Shown: positions 1 through 10,343, counted from the first letter of the stretch. The stretch is 64,000 nucleotides of DNA from Mucilaginibacter rubeus (GCF_003286415.2 NZ_CP043450.1:3534001-3598000); one strand, 5' to 3'. Translations and numbers: made by a program. Notes: generated from the sequence alone by a model not told the origin.

Positions 1-1775
1 AAGGTGGCGAGGACGAAATGCGTTACGATAAATTGCCAAACGGCGATTCATTACGTTCGGCTATTAAACAAGTAGCGTCAGGACGTTTCGGGGTAACTTC
101 AAACTACCTTACCAACGCCGATGAATTACAGATAAAAATGGCGCAGGGCGCTAAACCAGGCGAAGGCGGTCAGCTGCCAGGCCACAAGGTTGACGACTGG
201 ATCGCTAAAACCCGTCACTCTACTCCGGGTGTAGGTTTGATCTCGCCTCCGCCGCACCACGATATTTACTCTATCGAAGATTTGGCACAACTTATCTTCG
301 ACCTTAAAAATGCTAACCGTGCTGCACGTATCAACGTTAAGTTGGTATCAAAAGCAGGCGTAGGTACTATTGCTGCCGGTGTTGCCAAAGCACATGCCGA
401 TGTTATCCTGATTGCCGGTTATGACGGTGGTACAGGTGCATCTCCAATAAGCTCTATTAAACACGCTGGTTTACCATGGGAGCTTGGTTTAACCGAAGCA
501 CACCAAACATTGGTACGCAACAAACTGCGCAGCCGTGTGGTATTACAAACAGATGGTCAGTTGAAAACCGGTCGCGATTTGGCTATCGCCGCGCTAATGG
601 GTGCCGAAGAATGGGGTGTAGCAACAGCTGCCCTTGTTGCGGGCGGCTGTATCATGATGCGTAAATGCCACTTAAACACCTGCCCTGTAGGTGTTGCCAC
701 ACAGGATCCTGAATTACGTAAGCTATTCTCGGGCAAACCTGAGCATATCGTTAACCTGTTCCGCTTTATGGCTGAGGAGTTACGCGAGATCATGGCCGAG
801 CTTGGTTTCCGTACCATTCATGAAATGGTTGGCCGCGTACAATTCCTGAAAGTAAAAGATAACCTGCAAAGCTGGAAAGCCAAAAAGATTGATCTTAGTG
901 GCATCCTGCACCCGGTTACCAACACCAAAGGCATGACCTTGTACAACAGCGAATCACAGGATCATGGCATGGCCAATATCCTTGACTGGAAACTTGTTGA
1001 AGCCGCTAAACCTGCTTTGGAAGATAAAACACCGGTATTTGCATCTTTCGATGTAATTAACGTTGACCGTACTATAGGTACCATGTTATCAAACGAAATT
1101 TCGAAGATTTATGGTTCGGCAGGTTTACCTGACAATACTGTTAACTTCAAATTCAAAGGTTCGGCAGGTCAAAGCTTTGCTGCTTTCACTACTAAAGGCG
1201 TTTCTTTTGAGTTGGAAGGCGAAGCTAATGACTACGTAGGTAAAGGCCTTTCGGGCGCACAGATAGCCGTATATCCGGCAGCTAATGCAACCTTTGTTCC
1301 TGAAGACAACATCATCATCGGTAACGTAGCCCTTTACGGTGCTACATCGGGCGAGTTGTTTGTAGGCGGTATGGCCGGCGAACGTTTCGCGGTACGTAAC
1401 TCAGGTGCTACCACAGTTGTTGAAGGTATTGGCGACCATGGTTGCGAGTACATGACCGGTGGCCGTGCACTCATCCTCGGTAATACAGGCCGCAACTTTG
1501 CGGCTGGTATGAGCGGTGGTATAGCATGGGTTTATAATCCTGAAGGTACTTTTGCAGAAAACTGTAATACCGAAATGGTTGACCTTGACCCGCTAACCGC
1601 GCAGGATGAAGAGCAGATCCTTACACTGTTGCGTAAACACATCTCTTTAACAGGCAGTAAGCTTGCACAAAAGATCCTGAACAACTGGAACGAAGCATCA
1701 ACCCAGTTCGTGAAAGTGTATCCAAGAGAGTATAAAAAAGTATTAGAGAAATCACAATATCAAACTATAGGCTAA
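1..1775 (+). CDS. gltB: Glutamate synthase large subunit, C-terminal part (5' end outside window)
   Basis: This is the C-terminal 590 or so residues of the large (glutaminase/synthase) subunit of NADPH-dependent glutamate synthase, which makes two glutamates from glutamine and 2-oxoglutarate. The frame is open to the window edge (codons begin at base 3), so the gene starts upstream. Visible parts are the FMN-binding synthase barrel ([16 protein letters not shown], then [11 protein letters not shown]), the cysteine cluster [13 protein letters not shown] that binds the [3Fe-4S] centre, and the C-terminal GXGXG helix with repeated glycines ([20 protein letters not shown]). The stop lies 3 bases before gltD, so the two subunits are cotranscribed. 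The identification is firm; only the missing N-terminus limits it. Confidence 0.97.
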   Translation, partial: GGEDEMRYDKLPNGDSLRSAIKQVASGRFGVTSNYLTNADELQIKMAQGAKPGEGGQLPGHKVDDWIAKTRHSTPGVGLISPPPHHDIYSIEDLAQLIFDLKNANRAARINVKLVSKAGVGTIAAGVAKAHADVILIAGYDGGTGASPISSIKHAGLPWELGLTEAHQTLVRNKLRSRVVLQTDGQLKTGRDLAIAALMGAEEWGVATAALVAGGCIMMRKCHLNTCPVGVATQDPELRKLFSGKPEHIVNLFRFMAEELREIMAELGFRTIHEMVGRVQFLKVKDNLQSWKAKKIDLSGILHPVTNTKGMTLYNSESQDHGMANILDWKLVEAAKPALEDKTPVFASFDVINVDRTIGTMLSNEISKIYGSAGLPDNTVNFKFKGSAGQSFAAFTTKGVSFELEGEANDYVGKGLSGAQIAVYPAANATFVPEDNIIIGNVALYGATSGELFVGGMAGERFAVRNSGATTVVEGIGDHGCEYMTGGRALILGNTGRNFAAGMSGGIAWVYNPEGTFAENCNTEMVDLDPLTAQDEEQILTLLRKHISLTGSKLAQKILNNWNEASTQFVKVYPREYKKVLEKSQYQTIG

Positions 1776-1778
1776 GAA

Positions 1779-3257
1779 ATGGGAAAACCTACAGGATTTC
1801 AGGAGTTTAATCGCGAACTTCCATCAAAAGTTCCGGCTACTGAACGCGTTAAGAACTATAACGAATTTGTTAATTTATACACCGAAGAGAAACTTAACCA
1901 GCAATCGGCGCGGTGCATGAATTGCGGTATCCCTTTCTGCCATTCGGGATGCCCCCTGGGTAACATCATCCCTGAGTTTAACGATGCAGTGTATCGTAAA
2001 AACTGGGAAGAAGCTTACCACATATTATCATCAACTAATAACTTCCCTGAGTTTACAGGCCGTATCTGCCCTGCTCCTTGCGAATCTGCATGTGTGTTAG
2101 GCATCAACAAGCCGCCTGTTGCTATTGAGGAAATTGAGCGCCATATCATCGAGATCGCTTACGAGAAAAACCTGGTAAAACCAACTGCTCCGCTTGTTAA
2201 AACAGGTAAAAAAGTAGCGGTTGTAGGTTCGGGGCCGGCAGGTCTTGCAGCTGCAGCCCAGCTGGTGAAAGTTGGTCACACCGTTACCGTTTACGAACGT
2301 GACGACCGTGCAGGTGGATTGTTACGCTACGGTATCCCTGACTTTAAATTAGAGAAATGGGTTGTTGAGCGCCGTGTTGAAGTAATGGAAAAAGATGGCG
2401 TTGTATTTAAATACAACAGCGAGGTTGGCGTGAACGTAGCTGCCGATGAACTGATACGTAACAACGATGCCGTAATTTTAGCAGGTGGTTCAACCATTCC
2501 ACGTAACCTGAATATTCCGGGCCGCGAACTAAAAGGGATCCATTTTGCAATGGACTTCCTGAAACAGCAAAACAAGCGCGTAAGCAATATTAATGTTACT
2601 GCCGAAGAGATTATAGCTACCGGTAAAGATGTTGTAGTAATTGGTGGTGGTGACACCGGATCTGATTGTGTGGGTACTTCAAACCGTCAGGGTGCAGCAT
2701 CTATCAAGCAATTTGAAGTGATGTTCCAGCCACCGGCTCAGCGTACACAGCATATGCCATGGCCTACTTACCCAATGGTACTGAAAACTACCAGTTCGCA
2801 CGAAGAAGGCGCCGACCGTTTCTGGGGTGTTAATACCTTAGAGTTTTTAGGTGACGAAGAAGGCAATCTGCGTGCATTGAGAGTAGTTGACGTTGAATGG
2901 GAACAGGACTTCATGGGCCGCCCGGTAAAATTCCATGTAGTTGAAGGCTCTGAGCGTGAAATCCCTTGTCAACGGGTATTCCTGGCAATGGGCTTTTTAC
3001 ACCCGCAGCATGATACCTTCATCAGTCAGCTTGGTGTTGAAATTGATGACCGTAAAAATGTTAAAGCCAAAGAAGGTGTTTACCGTACCAACGTGAGCAA
3101 AGTGTTTACAGCAGGCGATATGCGCCGCGGACAATCACTGGTGGTTTGGGCTATATCTGAGGGCCGCGAAGCAGCCCGCAAGGTTGACGAGTTTTTAATG
3201 GGACACTCTTTACTGGAAAGCAAAGATGCCGTTAACCAGTTTGACCAGGTGTTTTAA
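1779..3257 (+). CDS. gltD: Glutamate synthase small subunit
   Basis: This 492-residue protein is the beta subunit of glutamate synthase, which passes electrons from NADPH through FAD and iron-sulfur clusters to the large subunit. The N-terminal third carries the cysteine motifs [17 protein letters not shown] and [13 protein letters not shown], which ligate two [4Fe-4S] clusters. A Rossmann FAD motif ([16 protein letters not shown]) follows near residue 150, and an NADPH motif ([14 protein letters not shown]) near residue 290. The length is normal for GltD. The ATG is 3 bases after the gltB stop, and a strong hairpin terminator lies about 70 bases downstream, so this is the last gene of its operon. 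Confidence 0.97.
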   Translation: MGKPTGFQEFNRELPSKVPATERVKNYNEFVNLYTEEKLNQQSARCMNCGIPFCHSGCPLGNIIPEFNDAVYRKNWEEAYHILSSTNNFPEFTGRICPAPCESACVLGINKPPVAIEEIERHIIEIAYEKNLVKPTAPLVKTGKKVAVVGSGPAGLAAAAQLVKVGHTVTVYERDDRAGGLLRYGIPDFKLEKWVVERRVEVMEKDGVVFKYNSEVGVNVAADELIRNNDAVILAGGSTIPRNLNIPGRELKGIHFAMDFLKQQNKRVSNINVTAEEIIATGKDVVVIGGGDTGSDCVGTSNRQGAASIKQFEVMFQPPAQRTQHMPWPTYPMVLKTTSSHEEGADRFWGVNTLEFLGDEEGNLRALRVVDVEWEQDFMGRPVKFHVVEGSEREIPCQRVFLAMGFLHPQHDTFISQLGVEIDDRKNVKAKEGVYRTNVSKVFTAGDMRRGQSLVVWAISEGREAARKVDEFLMGHSLLESKDAVNQFDQVF

Positions 3258-3324
3258 TGCCAAAGTCTGGAGGTTGGCAATAAGCGATTAGCTGGCCTGC
3301 CTCCTTATCATATTGTTTTAATTA

Positions 3325-3356
3325 TAAAGCCGGGCTTTTGCCCGGCTTTATTGTTT
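3325..3356. terminator. Hairpin terminator between gltD and the SRPBCC gene
   Basis: An 11-bp perfect stem (TAAAGCCGGGC / GCCCGGCTTTA) around a TTTT loop is followed by ATTGTTT. It lies between two convergent genes, so it probably ends gltBD transcripts and may also stop those from the opposite operon. Confidence 0.85.
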
Positions 3357-3393
3357 AGCTTCTATTTTAAATAGCACCCTGCTATTGTAGATA

Positions 3394-3816
3394 CTACTTC
3401 TCCAGATACTCTTTAAGCGAGATACCGGTGATATGTGTCCAACCGGCAACAAAGTTTTCTTTTTTGAAGGCGTCTAACGGAGGGAAAGTTTCGAGCCCGC
3501 GGTGGGTGAGCACTAATTTTGTACCCTCACCTTCAGGGGAAAGTTCCCAGGTAACTTCCGAATTACCTTCGTAGCCATCGTATCGCCAGGTATAGGCTAT
3601 GGTTTTGCCTTCAACAACTTTGGTTACACGGCAAAGGTGAAGATATTCCTTAATACCGTCACCGCCGGTAAACTGAAACTCAAAACCTACTTCAGGTTTA
3701 AATTCAGCCAGGTCAAAATACCACTCTTTCATTTTTTCCTTAACGGTAATTGCCTCCCATACTTTTTGTATAGGTGCCGCATAAATCCTTTCAATAACAA
3801 ATGGTTGTGTGCTCAT
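3394..3816 (-). CDS. SRPBCC (AHSA1-like) domain protein
   Basis: This 140-residue protein has the single-domain START/Bet v1-like fold of the SRPBCC family related to the Aha1 C-terminal domain. Typical features are the opening FVIERIYAAPIQKVWEAIT, the central YTWRYDGYEGNSEVTWEL strand pair and the terminal helix AGWTHITGISLKEYLEK. Such proteins bind hydrophobic ligands; no enzyme activity can be assigned. Its ATG overlaps the stop of the upstream arsR-type gene by 4 bases (ATGA), so the two are translationally coupled. ArsR-SRPBCC pairs are a recurrent arrangement, and this gene is likely controlled by its partner repressor. Confidence 0.9.
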   Translation of the reverse strand: MSTQPFVIERIYAAPIQKVWEAITVKEKMKEWYFDLAEFKPEVGFEFQFTGGDGIKEYLHLCRVTKVVEGKTIAYTWRYDGYEGNSEVTWELSPEGEGTKLVLTHRGLETFPPLDAFKKENFVAGWTHITGISLKEYLEK

Positions 3817-4151
3817 AATTTATTGTTTTTTTGGTTATCTGTATTTTGTTCATTGGTTAAAAAAACGTCAAGGGCGTCCAGTTTCTGAGTCCAAAACTGG
3901 CGATATTGTTCGGCCCAGTCGGTAACTTGTTTTAGCTGTTTCAGGTCGGCGTGGCAGTAGCGCTCCCTCCCCTGCTGCTTAATAACAAGCAAACCGCATT
4001 CAGTTAATATTTTGATGTGTTTAGATACAGCCGGCCTGCTGATATCGAAATTATCAGCAACGGCATTAAGGTTCATTTGCCGGTAAGCAATCAAATTAAT
4101 GATCTCGCGCCGGGTAGGATCGGCAATCGCCTGGAAAACGTCTCTTCGCAT
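3813..4151 (-). CDS. ArsR-family winged-helix regulator
   Basis: This protein of about 112 residues is a small winged-helix repressor. It opens MRRDVFQAIADPTRREIINL, and its recognition-helix region is DISRPAVSKHIKIL. The C-terminal WAEQYRQFWTQKLDALDVFL is typical of members paired with SRPBCC proteins rather than of metal sensors, and no metal-binding cysteine motif is seen. The ATG at 4151 is preferred over an in-frame TTG at 4160 because family members start MRRDVFQ and because the TTG would almost abut the operator. Two near-identical palindromes lie 19-62 bases upstream and overlap a promoter, which suggests autoregulation. Confidence 0.9.
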   Translation of the reverse strand: MRRDVFQAIADPTRREIINLIAYRQMNLNAVADNFDISRPAVSKHIKILTECGLLVIKQQGRERYCHADLKQLKQVTDWAEQYRQFWTQKLDALDVFLTNEQNTDNQKNNKL

Positions 4152-4169
4152 AATGAGCAAGCGGCCATA

Positions 4170-4217
4170 TGAAACCGTTCGGTTACAAATTTAAATGAAA
4201 CCTTTTGGTTACACAAT
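4170..4217 (-). promoter_or_regulatory. Promoter with two operators for the ArsR/SRPBCC operon
   Basis: Read on the minus strand, a -7 element TAAATTTG (4193-4186) sits 20 bases from an ATTG (4217-4214), close to the Bacteroidota consensus TTTG-N19-TAnnTTTG. Two 18-base copies of TGAAACC-N4-GGTTACA (4170-4187 and 4196-4213) carry the palindromic core AACC-N4-GGTT and start 26 bases apart. One fills the spacer between -33 and -7, and the other covers the expected start of transcription. A repressor bound to both would block RNA polymerase. The binding protein is inferred to be the adjacent ArsR. Confidence 0.7.
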
Positions 4218-4429
4218 AGTTTTCTCATCTTTTTAGCGATACAGAGAATACCTTATTGATAATCTGCATTTTAAACCATTACATTTTAATATTTCATCTC
4301 GTTATAAAGGTATCAGCACCTATGCAATAGGTAATTTTACGTAGTGAAAATTGGGTGATAACACCTATTTCTCCGCTTTGTTTTTTGCTATATTTTTATC
4401 GCACCTGAACATTTAATGCAAATAACGCA

Positions 4430-4723
4430 ATGGCAGTACGTATAATATGTATAAAAACAGATACCAAACCACATCATAACCCTTATGTGGCCATAGATTC
4501 GCTTGAGTGGATTAATGAAAGGATCAACGTAAAGGGCCTTACCGAACGGGCAAAACTTTACGACTGGATAAAAAATGAAGACGGCGACGCTTATATCATA
4601 GATAGCAACGGCAATAAAACCAGCCTGATTCCGGCAGTTTGCCCCGATGGTAACAAATATGTTAAAACGGTTACCGACGAATCAGAACCCGACTACCTAT
4701 TGGGCCTGCCCGAATGTGCCTGA
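4430..4723 (+). CDS. DUF3892 domain protein
   Basis: This 97-residue protein matches the DUF3892 pattern: an AVRIICIKTDT start, a region around ISxLxW-type residues (AIDSLEWINE) and the ending YVKTVTDESEPDYLLGLPEC. It has no signal peptide or membrane segment, so it is probably cytoplasmic. The family has no established function. It stands alone between the arsR promoter and the convergent CYTH gene, which ends only 7 bases away. A TATTTTTA box about 40 bases upstream resembles a Bacteroidota -7 element. Confidence 0.8.
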   Translation: MAVRIICIKTDTKPHHNPYVAIDSLEWINERINVKGLTERAKLYDWIKNEDGDAYIIDSNGNKTSLIPAVCPDGNKYVKTVTDESEPDYLLGLPECA

Positions 4724-4730
4724 AAGCCTG

Positions 4731-5198
4731 TTACCAGTTTTTGAAGGGATTTACGCTTAAAAAGGAGTTATAATATCGCTTATCACCGGTTACTTCGGTA
4801 GTAACCCAGGGAGGTAGTTCAAATTTTTCATCCTCGCTATCGAGTTCGATCTCGGCCATAAGCAGGCCCTGGTTATCGCCTAAAAACTCATCAACTTCCC
4901 AAAGCTTATCAGCGTAGTTGATGTTAAAGCGATATTTCTCTAATTCAGAGGCTGCAAAATTATCCAGCAACTGTACGCCATCTGCCGCCGGGATGGTATA
5001 TTCAAATTCGCTACGGCTAAAACCGGCCGAGCTTCCTTTTATGGTGATATATGCCTCGGTATCAGTAACCCGGATCCGGATGGTTTTCTTTTCATCGCTA
5101 AAAATATAGCCCTGCCTGAAATGTATTGCTTCCGGCTTTGCTAACTGCTGCCATTTTTCGTGATCTACCAAAAACTTACGTTCTATTTCAATTGCCAT
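4731..5198 (-). CDS. CYTH domain protein (triphosphate-binding tunnel fold)
   Basis: This 155-residue protein belongs to the CYTH superfamily (CyaB adenylate cyclase, thiamine triphosphatase, inorganic triphosphatases). The N-terminal signature ExExK is seen as EIERK in MAIEIERKFLV. Alternating charged strands follow, as in the eight-stranded tunnel: RIRVTDTEAYITIKG, EFEYTIP and LWEVDEFLG, then AEIELDSEDE. The size suits a stand-alone CYTH enzyme that hydrolyses an inorganic or organic triphosphate with divalent metal. The exact substrate cannot be read from the sequence. Confidence 0.88.
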   Translation of the reverse strand: MAIEIERKFLVDHEKWQQLAKPEAIHFRQGYIFSDEKKTIRIRVTDTEAYITIKGSSAGFSRSEFEYTIPAADGVQLLDNFAASELEKYRFNINYADKLWEVDEFLGDNQGLLMAEIELDSEDEKFELPPWVTTEVTGDKRYYNSFLSVNPFKNW

Positions 5199-5285
5199 CA
5201 GATTGATTTTTCAGTCTGCAATTTTAGCATAATTTAACATTTAGGAGTAGCTATATATTGTATATTTATATTATATCAAACCTAT

Positions 5286-6265
5286 ATGCTTACCGCTAAA
5301 CCTATTACAAAACTAACCTGCATTGTATTGACTTTGTTTTGCCTTGGCTGCAAACACCGCAACATTGTTAAGCACAACGGCGAAAAAGACTTAATCTCAT
5401 TCAAACCAGTCTTTGGTATCAGCTATACCGAAATAGCCCGGCGCACTCAAAACGGGCTTTCATTCAATCACTTTGGATACCAGTTAGAACCGCAATGGAA
5501 AATGCAATTTGTTTCCAATGATTCAACCAGCATTTATAGCCCAACAAAAAAGCAGTTCATTAAATTCCCGCTTACCCGTGGTTACGACTCCATTTTTAAT
5601 ACAGCCCGTACCTGGCTCAAAGTTAAAACCATGACAAAAGACAGCATGATCATCGAGTTACTTAACGCCTATGCAGACTCAGTTGATACCCGGGGTGCCA
5701 AAGTTTACATGGTGTTTTATGCAGATGATTATATCAAAAATATACTTCGTGGCGATATAAGCCTATGCAAAAGTCCCAGCCGGAGAGATAGCGTGTATAT
5801 ACAGCGGCTGACCACTGCAGCTGATAAAGACTTTGAAAAAGGCTTTGCAGCCAGGCAACCAGTTGAACTTAGAAGCAAAGCGCATCAATTACTATCAGCA
5901 AACGCCATACAGAGCCAACCATGCTCAATAACTTCGACACTTCTTATGATTACATGAACCCCGAATTTGACATTACTGTCAATAACGCCTACTCAAATTT
6001 CTACTATTCATTTTCCATATTTGTTGATCCCGCCGGACAAATGCATTACGGTAAACCGCTAACTGTATTTTTAGAAGAGAGCCGCCGAATTAGTTATACC
6101 CATCTGTCAAAAGCTGTCATGGAGAGTTATCTTAAATATTACCTTAATTTGATCCCCGGTAAAACGCTTGGCATAACACACACAAGCGAGATAGCTGTTC
6201 ATGTTACCGGGAGAGTAGCATCTGAAAAGCTTCAAAAAAGTTCATTACTATCATCGTTGCCCTAA
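5286..6265 (+). pseudogene. Frameshifted lipoprotein-like gene, paralogue of the next gene
   Basis: Two overlapping frames (5286-5957 and the frame containing 5921-6265) together match the intact downstream protein along its whole length. The first ends its similarity at VELRSK. Reading on from about base 5879 in the other frame gives SASITISKRHTEPTMLNNFD, which aligns with SPLVTVSRRTTKPDILNNFD of the paralogue. One A is missing from the run at about 5877-5879. The N-terminus (a hydrophobic stretch ending FCLGC) looks like an imperfect lipoprotein signal. The break is a real single-base deletion or a homopolymer sequencing error; no slippery site suggests programmed frameshifting. Function unknown. 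Confidence 0.8.
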
Positions 6266-6316
6266 TTTCCCTGCTTTTTTTAACCGTTTATTGAATTATC
6301 TATATCTTTAGCGGCA

Positions 6317-7279
6317 ATGCTACTCATCAATCTGAAAACGTTAAAAACAGCAGTATTCGGGCTGCTCATCATATTATCTGTATTTACTTTTGGCTGCGGT
6401 GGCAACCAACCGGGGCAAAAGAAAAGAGAGCTTATTTCTTTCAGGCCCTACAACGGCATCAATTATTCTGAAGTATCAAGGCGACAACGTAACGGGCTTT
6501 CATTTAATGAATACGGTTACCAGTTGGAGCCGCAGTGGAAACTGAAGTTTGTTTCAGACGATTCTGTAAGCATTTTCAGTCCTACTAAAAACGCGTTTAT
6601 CAATTTCCCGCTTACCCGTGGCTACGATTCTATCTTTAATGCAGCCCGTTCATGGTTAAAAATAAGGCAGATCAACAAGGACAGTATAACCATGGAGATC
6701 CTGATCCAAAAAGGCGATTCCCTTGACGTTAAAGGCACCAAAGTATTCATGCGATTTTTTGCTGATAACTATGTAAAAAACGTTTTGCACACCGATACTA
6801 CTACACTTAGAAAGCCAAGCCGTGCCGATACTTTATTTATCCACTCGCTGGCCGCAAAAGCTACGGCAGATTACACCAAGGCTTTCTCAGCGAGGCAACC
6901 GGCCGAAATAACCAGTAAAAGTCCGTTGGTTACAGTTTCGCGCCGCACTACTAAACCCGATATTCTCAACAATTTCGATAACTCCGACGATTACCTCGAC
7001 CCCAATTATGATATCGTGATCAAAAATGCCTATAAGGATTTCTATTTTTCCTTCACCATGTATATTGATGATAAAGGCAATTTGTACTACGGCGCTCCCC
7101 TTGTTGGGTTTAACGGCGACCAGGAAAGAGAGGCTGACTACATCCACACATCCAAGGCTGTTATGGAAAGCTACTTTAAGTTTTATCTTAACGTAAAACC
7201 GGGCAAAACCTTAGGAATAATTCACTCCAGCATGGTTTCAATACATGTTGAAGGCAAAGCTAAAAACCACACTAAGTAA
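6317..7279 (+). CDS. Putative lipoprotein of unknown function, intact tandem paralogue
   Basis: This 320-residue protein starts with a basic and then hydrophobic segment ending FTFGC, consistent with a lipoprotein signal, although T at position -3 of the lipobox is unusual. The rest is soluble-looking and rich in aromatic and charged residues, with no motif I recognise. It matches the frameshifted upstream copy over its full length, with shared blocks such as GYQLEPQWK, FPLTRGYDSIFN and SKAVMESY. The gap between copies is 51 bases and holds a TATCTTTA box whose expected transcription start is within a few bases of the ATG. Probably an envelope lipoprotein specific to this group. Confidence 0.75.
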   Translation: MLLINLKTLKTAVFGLLIILSVFTFGCGGNQPGQKKRELISFRPYNGINYSEVSRRQRNGLSFNEYGYQLEPQWKLKFVSDDSVSIFSPTKNAFINFPLTRGYDSIFNAARSWLKIRQINKDSITMEILIQKGDSLDVKGTKVFMRFFADNYVKNVLHTDTTTLRKPSRADTLFIHSLAAKATADYTKAFSARQPAEITSKSPLVTVSRRTTKPDILNNFDNSDDYLDPNYDIVIKNAYKDFYFSFTMYIDDKGNLYYGAPLVGFNGDQEREADYIHTSKAVMESYFKFYLNVKPGKTLGIIHSSMVSIHVEGKAKNHTK

Positions 7280-7439
7280 CAATTGTGCTATTTTGTATAG
7301 GCATATAGGTTTTAGCGTTTAACTTTCGCCAATCCGTTATAAAAACACATTTGTAAAAAAGTGTTAAATAAACCGCGGCCAAAAATGCAATACGGCTAAA
7401 TGTTTATATTAGCCCCTGTTACTCCTTTAACTTATATTG

Positions 7440-10163
7440 ATGATCATACGTCGATTTTTACTCCTATTATGCCTGTTAACTGCCTTTGGCGCATCTGTTT
7501 TTGCCCAGCAGGATAGCATCCCACTAACTACCATAATCGAAAAAACAAGCAAGTTTAGCAGCAGCTACCCTATCGAAAAGGTTTATCTGCATACCGATAA
7601 ACCTTACTATGCTGTTGGCGATACCATTTGGTTTAAAGCCTATGTAACTATTGAAAAACACCAGCCTTCGGCGCTGAGCCGTATCGTATATGTCGATTTG
7701 ATCAATAACCGCGATTCGGTAGTTGAAAGTCAGCGTATCGCAGTTAATAATGGTTTTGCAAGCGGCAACATAGTGCTTAATGGCGATACTTATAAGCAGG
7801 GGGCCTATCGTCTGCGCAGCTACACCAACTGGATGCGTAATTTCGACCCCGATTATTTTTACGACCACACTTTCAACGTTGGTAACGCCATAGATAACCA
7901 GGTGCGTACCAACATCTCGTATAAAAGTTCAACAAAAAGAACAGGCGTAAAGGTTGACGCAACCATTCTTTATAAAGGATCAGATAATACGCCTTATGCC
8001 AACAAAAAGGTAAGCTGGCAACTCATGAAAAATGGCGACCCGGTAAGCAAAGGCCGTGGCACTACCGATGATAAAGGGGTATTATTGGTAGACCTGCCCG
8101 AAAGCCAGGCCGACGTGATTACCGGCGGTATCCTGGTTACCTCTATTGATGTCGGCGACCGTAAAACCATCAACAGCAGCTTTTCTATGCGTACAGCAGT
8201 TAAGAGTTATGATGTGCAGTTTTTCCCGGAGGGCGGTCAGTTAACCAACGGTATCCGTACCAAAGTTGCCTTTAAGGCTATTGCCTCAAGCGGTTTGGGA
8301 GTTGATATTAAAGGAAATATTGTTGACGATAAAGGTACCGAAATTGCCCAGATCAGCAGCGCACACTTAGGTATGGGCGTATTTGCCTTAACCCCTGACA
8401 TCGAAAGATCATACAAAGCCAACATCACTTTTCCCGATGGCTCACAGGCAAGTTATAACCTGCCACGTGTGCAATCTATGGGGATAAACGTTGCGGTATA
8501 CAGCAACGATCCGGCTAACTTAACTGTGAAAATATCGGCTAACGACCTGTTTTTTCAGCGTAAGCAAAACAAAAGCTTTTACCTGGTAGCACAAAGCGGA
8601 GGTGTTATTTATTATGCCGCGCAAACAGTGTTGCAAAGCACAGTTTATTCGGCTAATATCCCTAAAAGTAAGTTCCCTACAGGTATTGTGCAGGTAACGC
8701 TGTTTTCTTCTGGCGGATACGCTTTATGCGAGCGAATAGTATTTATTCAGCATAACGATCAGATGAACCTGGCCCTGAAAACAGATAAACCTTCGTACAG
8801 TACCAGGGGTAATGTAAAAATCACTGTATCGGCAAAAAACAATACCACACCGGTTGAAGGCAGCTTTTCGGTAGCGGTTGTTGACGATGGCACTGTACCA
8901 TCAAATGAAGACGCGGAATCGACCATATTAAGTAATATGCTGCTCACTTCCGATCTGAAAGGCTATATCGAAAAACCAAATTACTACTTCAACAAACCGG
9001 ATGACGAAAAACTGGCTAACCTTGATATTTTAATGCTTACCCAAGGCTACCGCCGTTTTGATTATGAAGATATCCTGGCCGATAAAAACCCTCCTATTTA
9101 CCTGATGCCGGAGCAAGGCATTGATGTAACAGGAACCTTGAGGACCAATACGGGCCTGCCGGTTGCAAAGGGAAGTCTACGTTTATTGATCCCGGATAAA
9201 AACTTCTCGGCAGAAACGATAACCGACATGTCGGGCAATTTCAAATTCTCGAATGTTAATGTCCCGGACACTTCAAAAATCACTCTGAGCGCACGTAACA
9301 ACCCTAATGGGCGTAACATGGTAATATCTGTTAATGGCGAGGCTTATCAAAAACTAAGCAAAAACAATAATATCCCGGAAGAGATCCTGAACATTGACAG
9401 CACCTTCCGCCCTTATCTGCAAAACAGCTATAAACAATATCAAAGCTCACGTACCATCAAGGAGATCGTAGTAAAATCGACCAAAATTGTGAAAAAAGCA
9501 AGCCATGCCGATTATGGTACATTTGCCGGCTTAGCAATGCAGGCCGATCACGAGGTATCAGCACAACAATTACAAGGCTGTCCTTTATTGCTTAACTGTT
9601 TATCAACCATGGCAATGGGCCTTACTTATATCGACAACAATTTTTATATCACCCGCGATTATAATTCAGGCAGCAGAACACCGGTACAGGTATACGTAGG
9701 TAGCTTACCTGTTGACGCCAACTTTTTATCAAGCATGGCCTCAAGTGAAGTAGAGTCTGTTGAGATCTTTTTAAATGACGGTGTAAGCGGTATTAACCGC
9801 ACAACCCAAACCAAAGGTGTGATGGTGATTAACAAAAAGGTTGTTAAAAAAGAAAAGATAACATTGGCTCAACTACAGGAATTGATCCCGAAACAAAATG
9901 TGATCACTTTTGCGGTACAGGGATATACCAAAGCCAAAGAGTTTTATTCGCCTAAATATGACGTCACCAAACAAGGCACCCTTGGCGGCGATTTACGTAA
10001 TACTATTTACTGGAAACCAAACGTAATTACTGATAAAGCAACCGGTACCGCCACTATCAATTTCTTCAACAGCGATCAGCGTGGCTCATACCGCGCTATA
10101 ATTGAAGGTATTGATGCTGAAGGCAATATAGGCCGCAGCGTGATACACTACAACGTAAAATAA
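7440..10163 (+). CDS. Large secreted macroglobulin-like (MG2 domain) surface protein
   Basis: This protein of about 907 residues has a signal peptide (MIIRRFLLLLCLLTAFGASVFAQ). It then has an alpha-2-macroglobulin MG2-like region with the typical phrase VYLHTDKPYYAVGDTIWFKAYV, repeated further on as LKTDKPSYSTRGNVKITVSA. A carboxypeptidase-regulatory-like beta domain lies near residues 560-630, and a region resembling a TonB-receptor plug lies near 680-800. Proteins of this type are common in Bacteroidota, probably outer-membrane or periplasmic, with no settled function. ATG 7440 is chosen over the TTG directly before it. A strong terminator follows, so it is likely monocistronic. Confidence 0.8.
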   Translation: MIIRRFLLLLCLLTAFGASVFAQQDSIPLTTIIEKTSKFSSSYPIEKVYLHTDKPYYAVGDTIWFKAYVTIEKHQPSALSRIVYVDLINNRDSVVESQRIAVNNGFASGNIVLNGDTYKQGAYRLRSYTNWMRNFDPDYFYDHTFNVGNAIDNQVRTNISYKSSTKRTGVKVDATILYKGSDNTPYANKKVSWQLMKNGDPVSKGRGTTDDKGVLLVDLPESQADVITGGILVTSIDVGDRKTINSSFSMRTAVKSYDVQFFPEGGQLTNGIRTKVAFKAIASSGLGVDIKGNIVDDKGTEIAQISSAHLGMGVFALTPDIERSYKANITFPDGSQASYNLPRVQSMGINVAVYSNDPANLTVKISANDLFFQRKQNKSFYLVAQSGGVIYYAAQTVLQSTVYSANIPKSKFPTGIVQVTLFSSGGYALCERIVFIQHNDQMNLALKTDKPSYSTRGNVKITVSAKNNTTPVEGSFSVAVVDDGTVPSNEDAESTILSNMLLTSDLKGYIEKPNYYFNKPDDEKLANLDILMLTQGYRRFDYEDILADKNPPIYLMPEQGIDVTGTLRTNTGLPVAKGSLRLLIPDKNFSAETITDMSGNFKFSNVNVPDTSKITLSARNNPNGRNMVISVNGEAYQKLSKNNNIPEEILNIDSTFRPYLQNSYKQYQSSRTIKEIVVKSTKIVKKASHADYGTFAGLAMQADHEVSAQQLQGCPLLLNCLSTMAMGLTYIDNNFYITRDYNSGSRTPVQVYVGSLPVDANFLSSMASSEVESVEIFLNDGVSGINRTTQTKGVMVINKKVVKKEKITLAQLQELIPKQNVITFAVQGYTKAKEFYSPKYDVTKQGTLGGDLRNTIYWKPNVITDKATGTATINFFNSDQRGSYRAIIEGIDAEGNIGRSVIHYNVK

Positions 10164-10194
10164 TACAACATAAATTTCGTAAACAGATTTCCGA

Positions 10195-10230
10195 AAGCCC
10201 TGATTGCTTAAACAGCAATCGGGGCTTTTT
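10195..10230 (+). terminator. Intrinsic terminator after the MG2-like gene
   Basis: A 13-bp stem (AAGCCCTGATTGC / GCAATCGGGGCTT, one T-G wobble) with a 7-base loop TTAAACA is followed at once by a T run. It lies 31 bases after the stop codon. Confidence 0.9.
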
Positions 10231-10343
10231 CATTTAACATATATGCGAAAGTTTTGACAATACAAAGCTTTGGCCTTCAGCATTCCGCTTTTAGTTTCTA
10301 ATAGTTTATATTAGTACAACCAATTAACTTAAATTATCTGATC

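Noticed and set aside
5870..5925. Programmed frameshift in the lipoprotein paralogue
   Set aside because: No slippery heptamer or downstream structure is apparent, and one missing A explains the break more simply.
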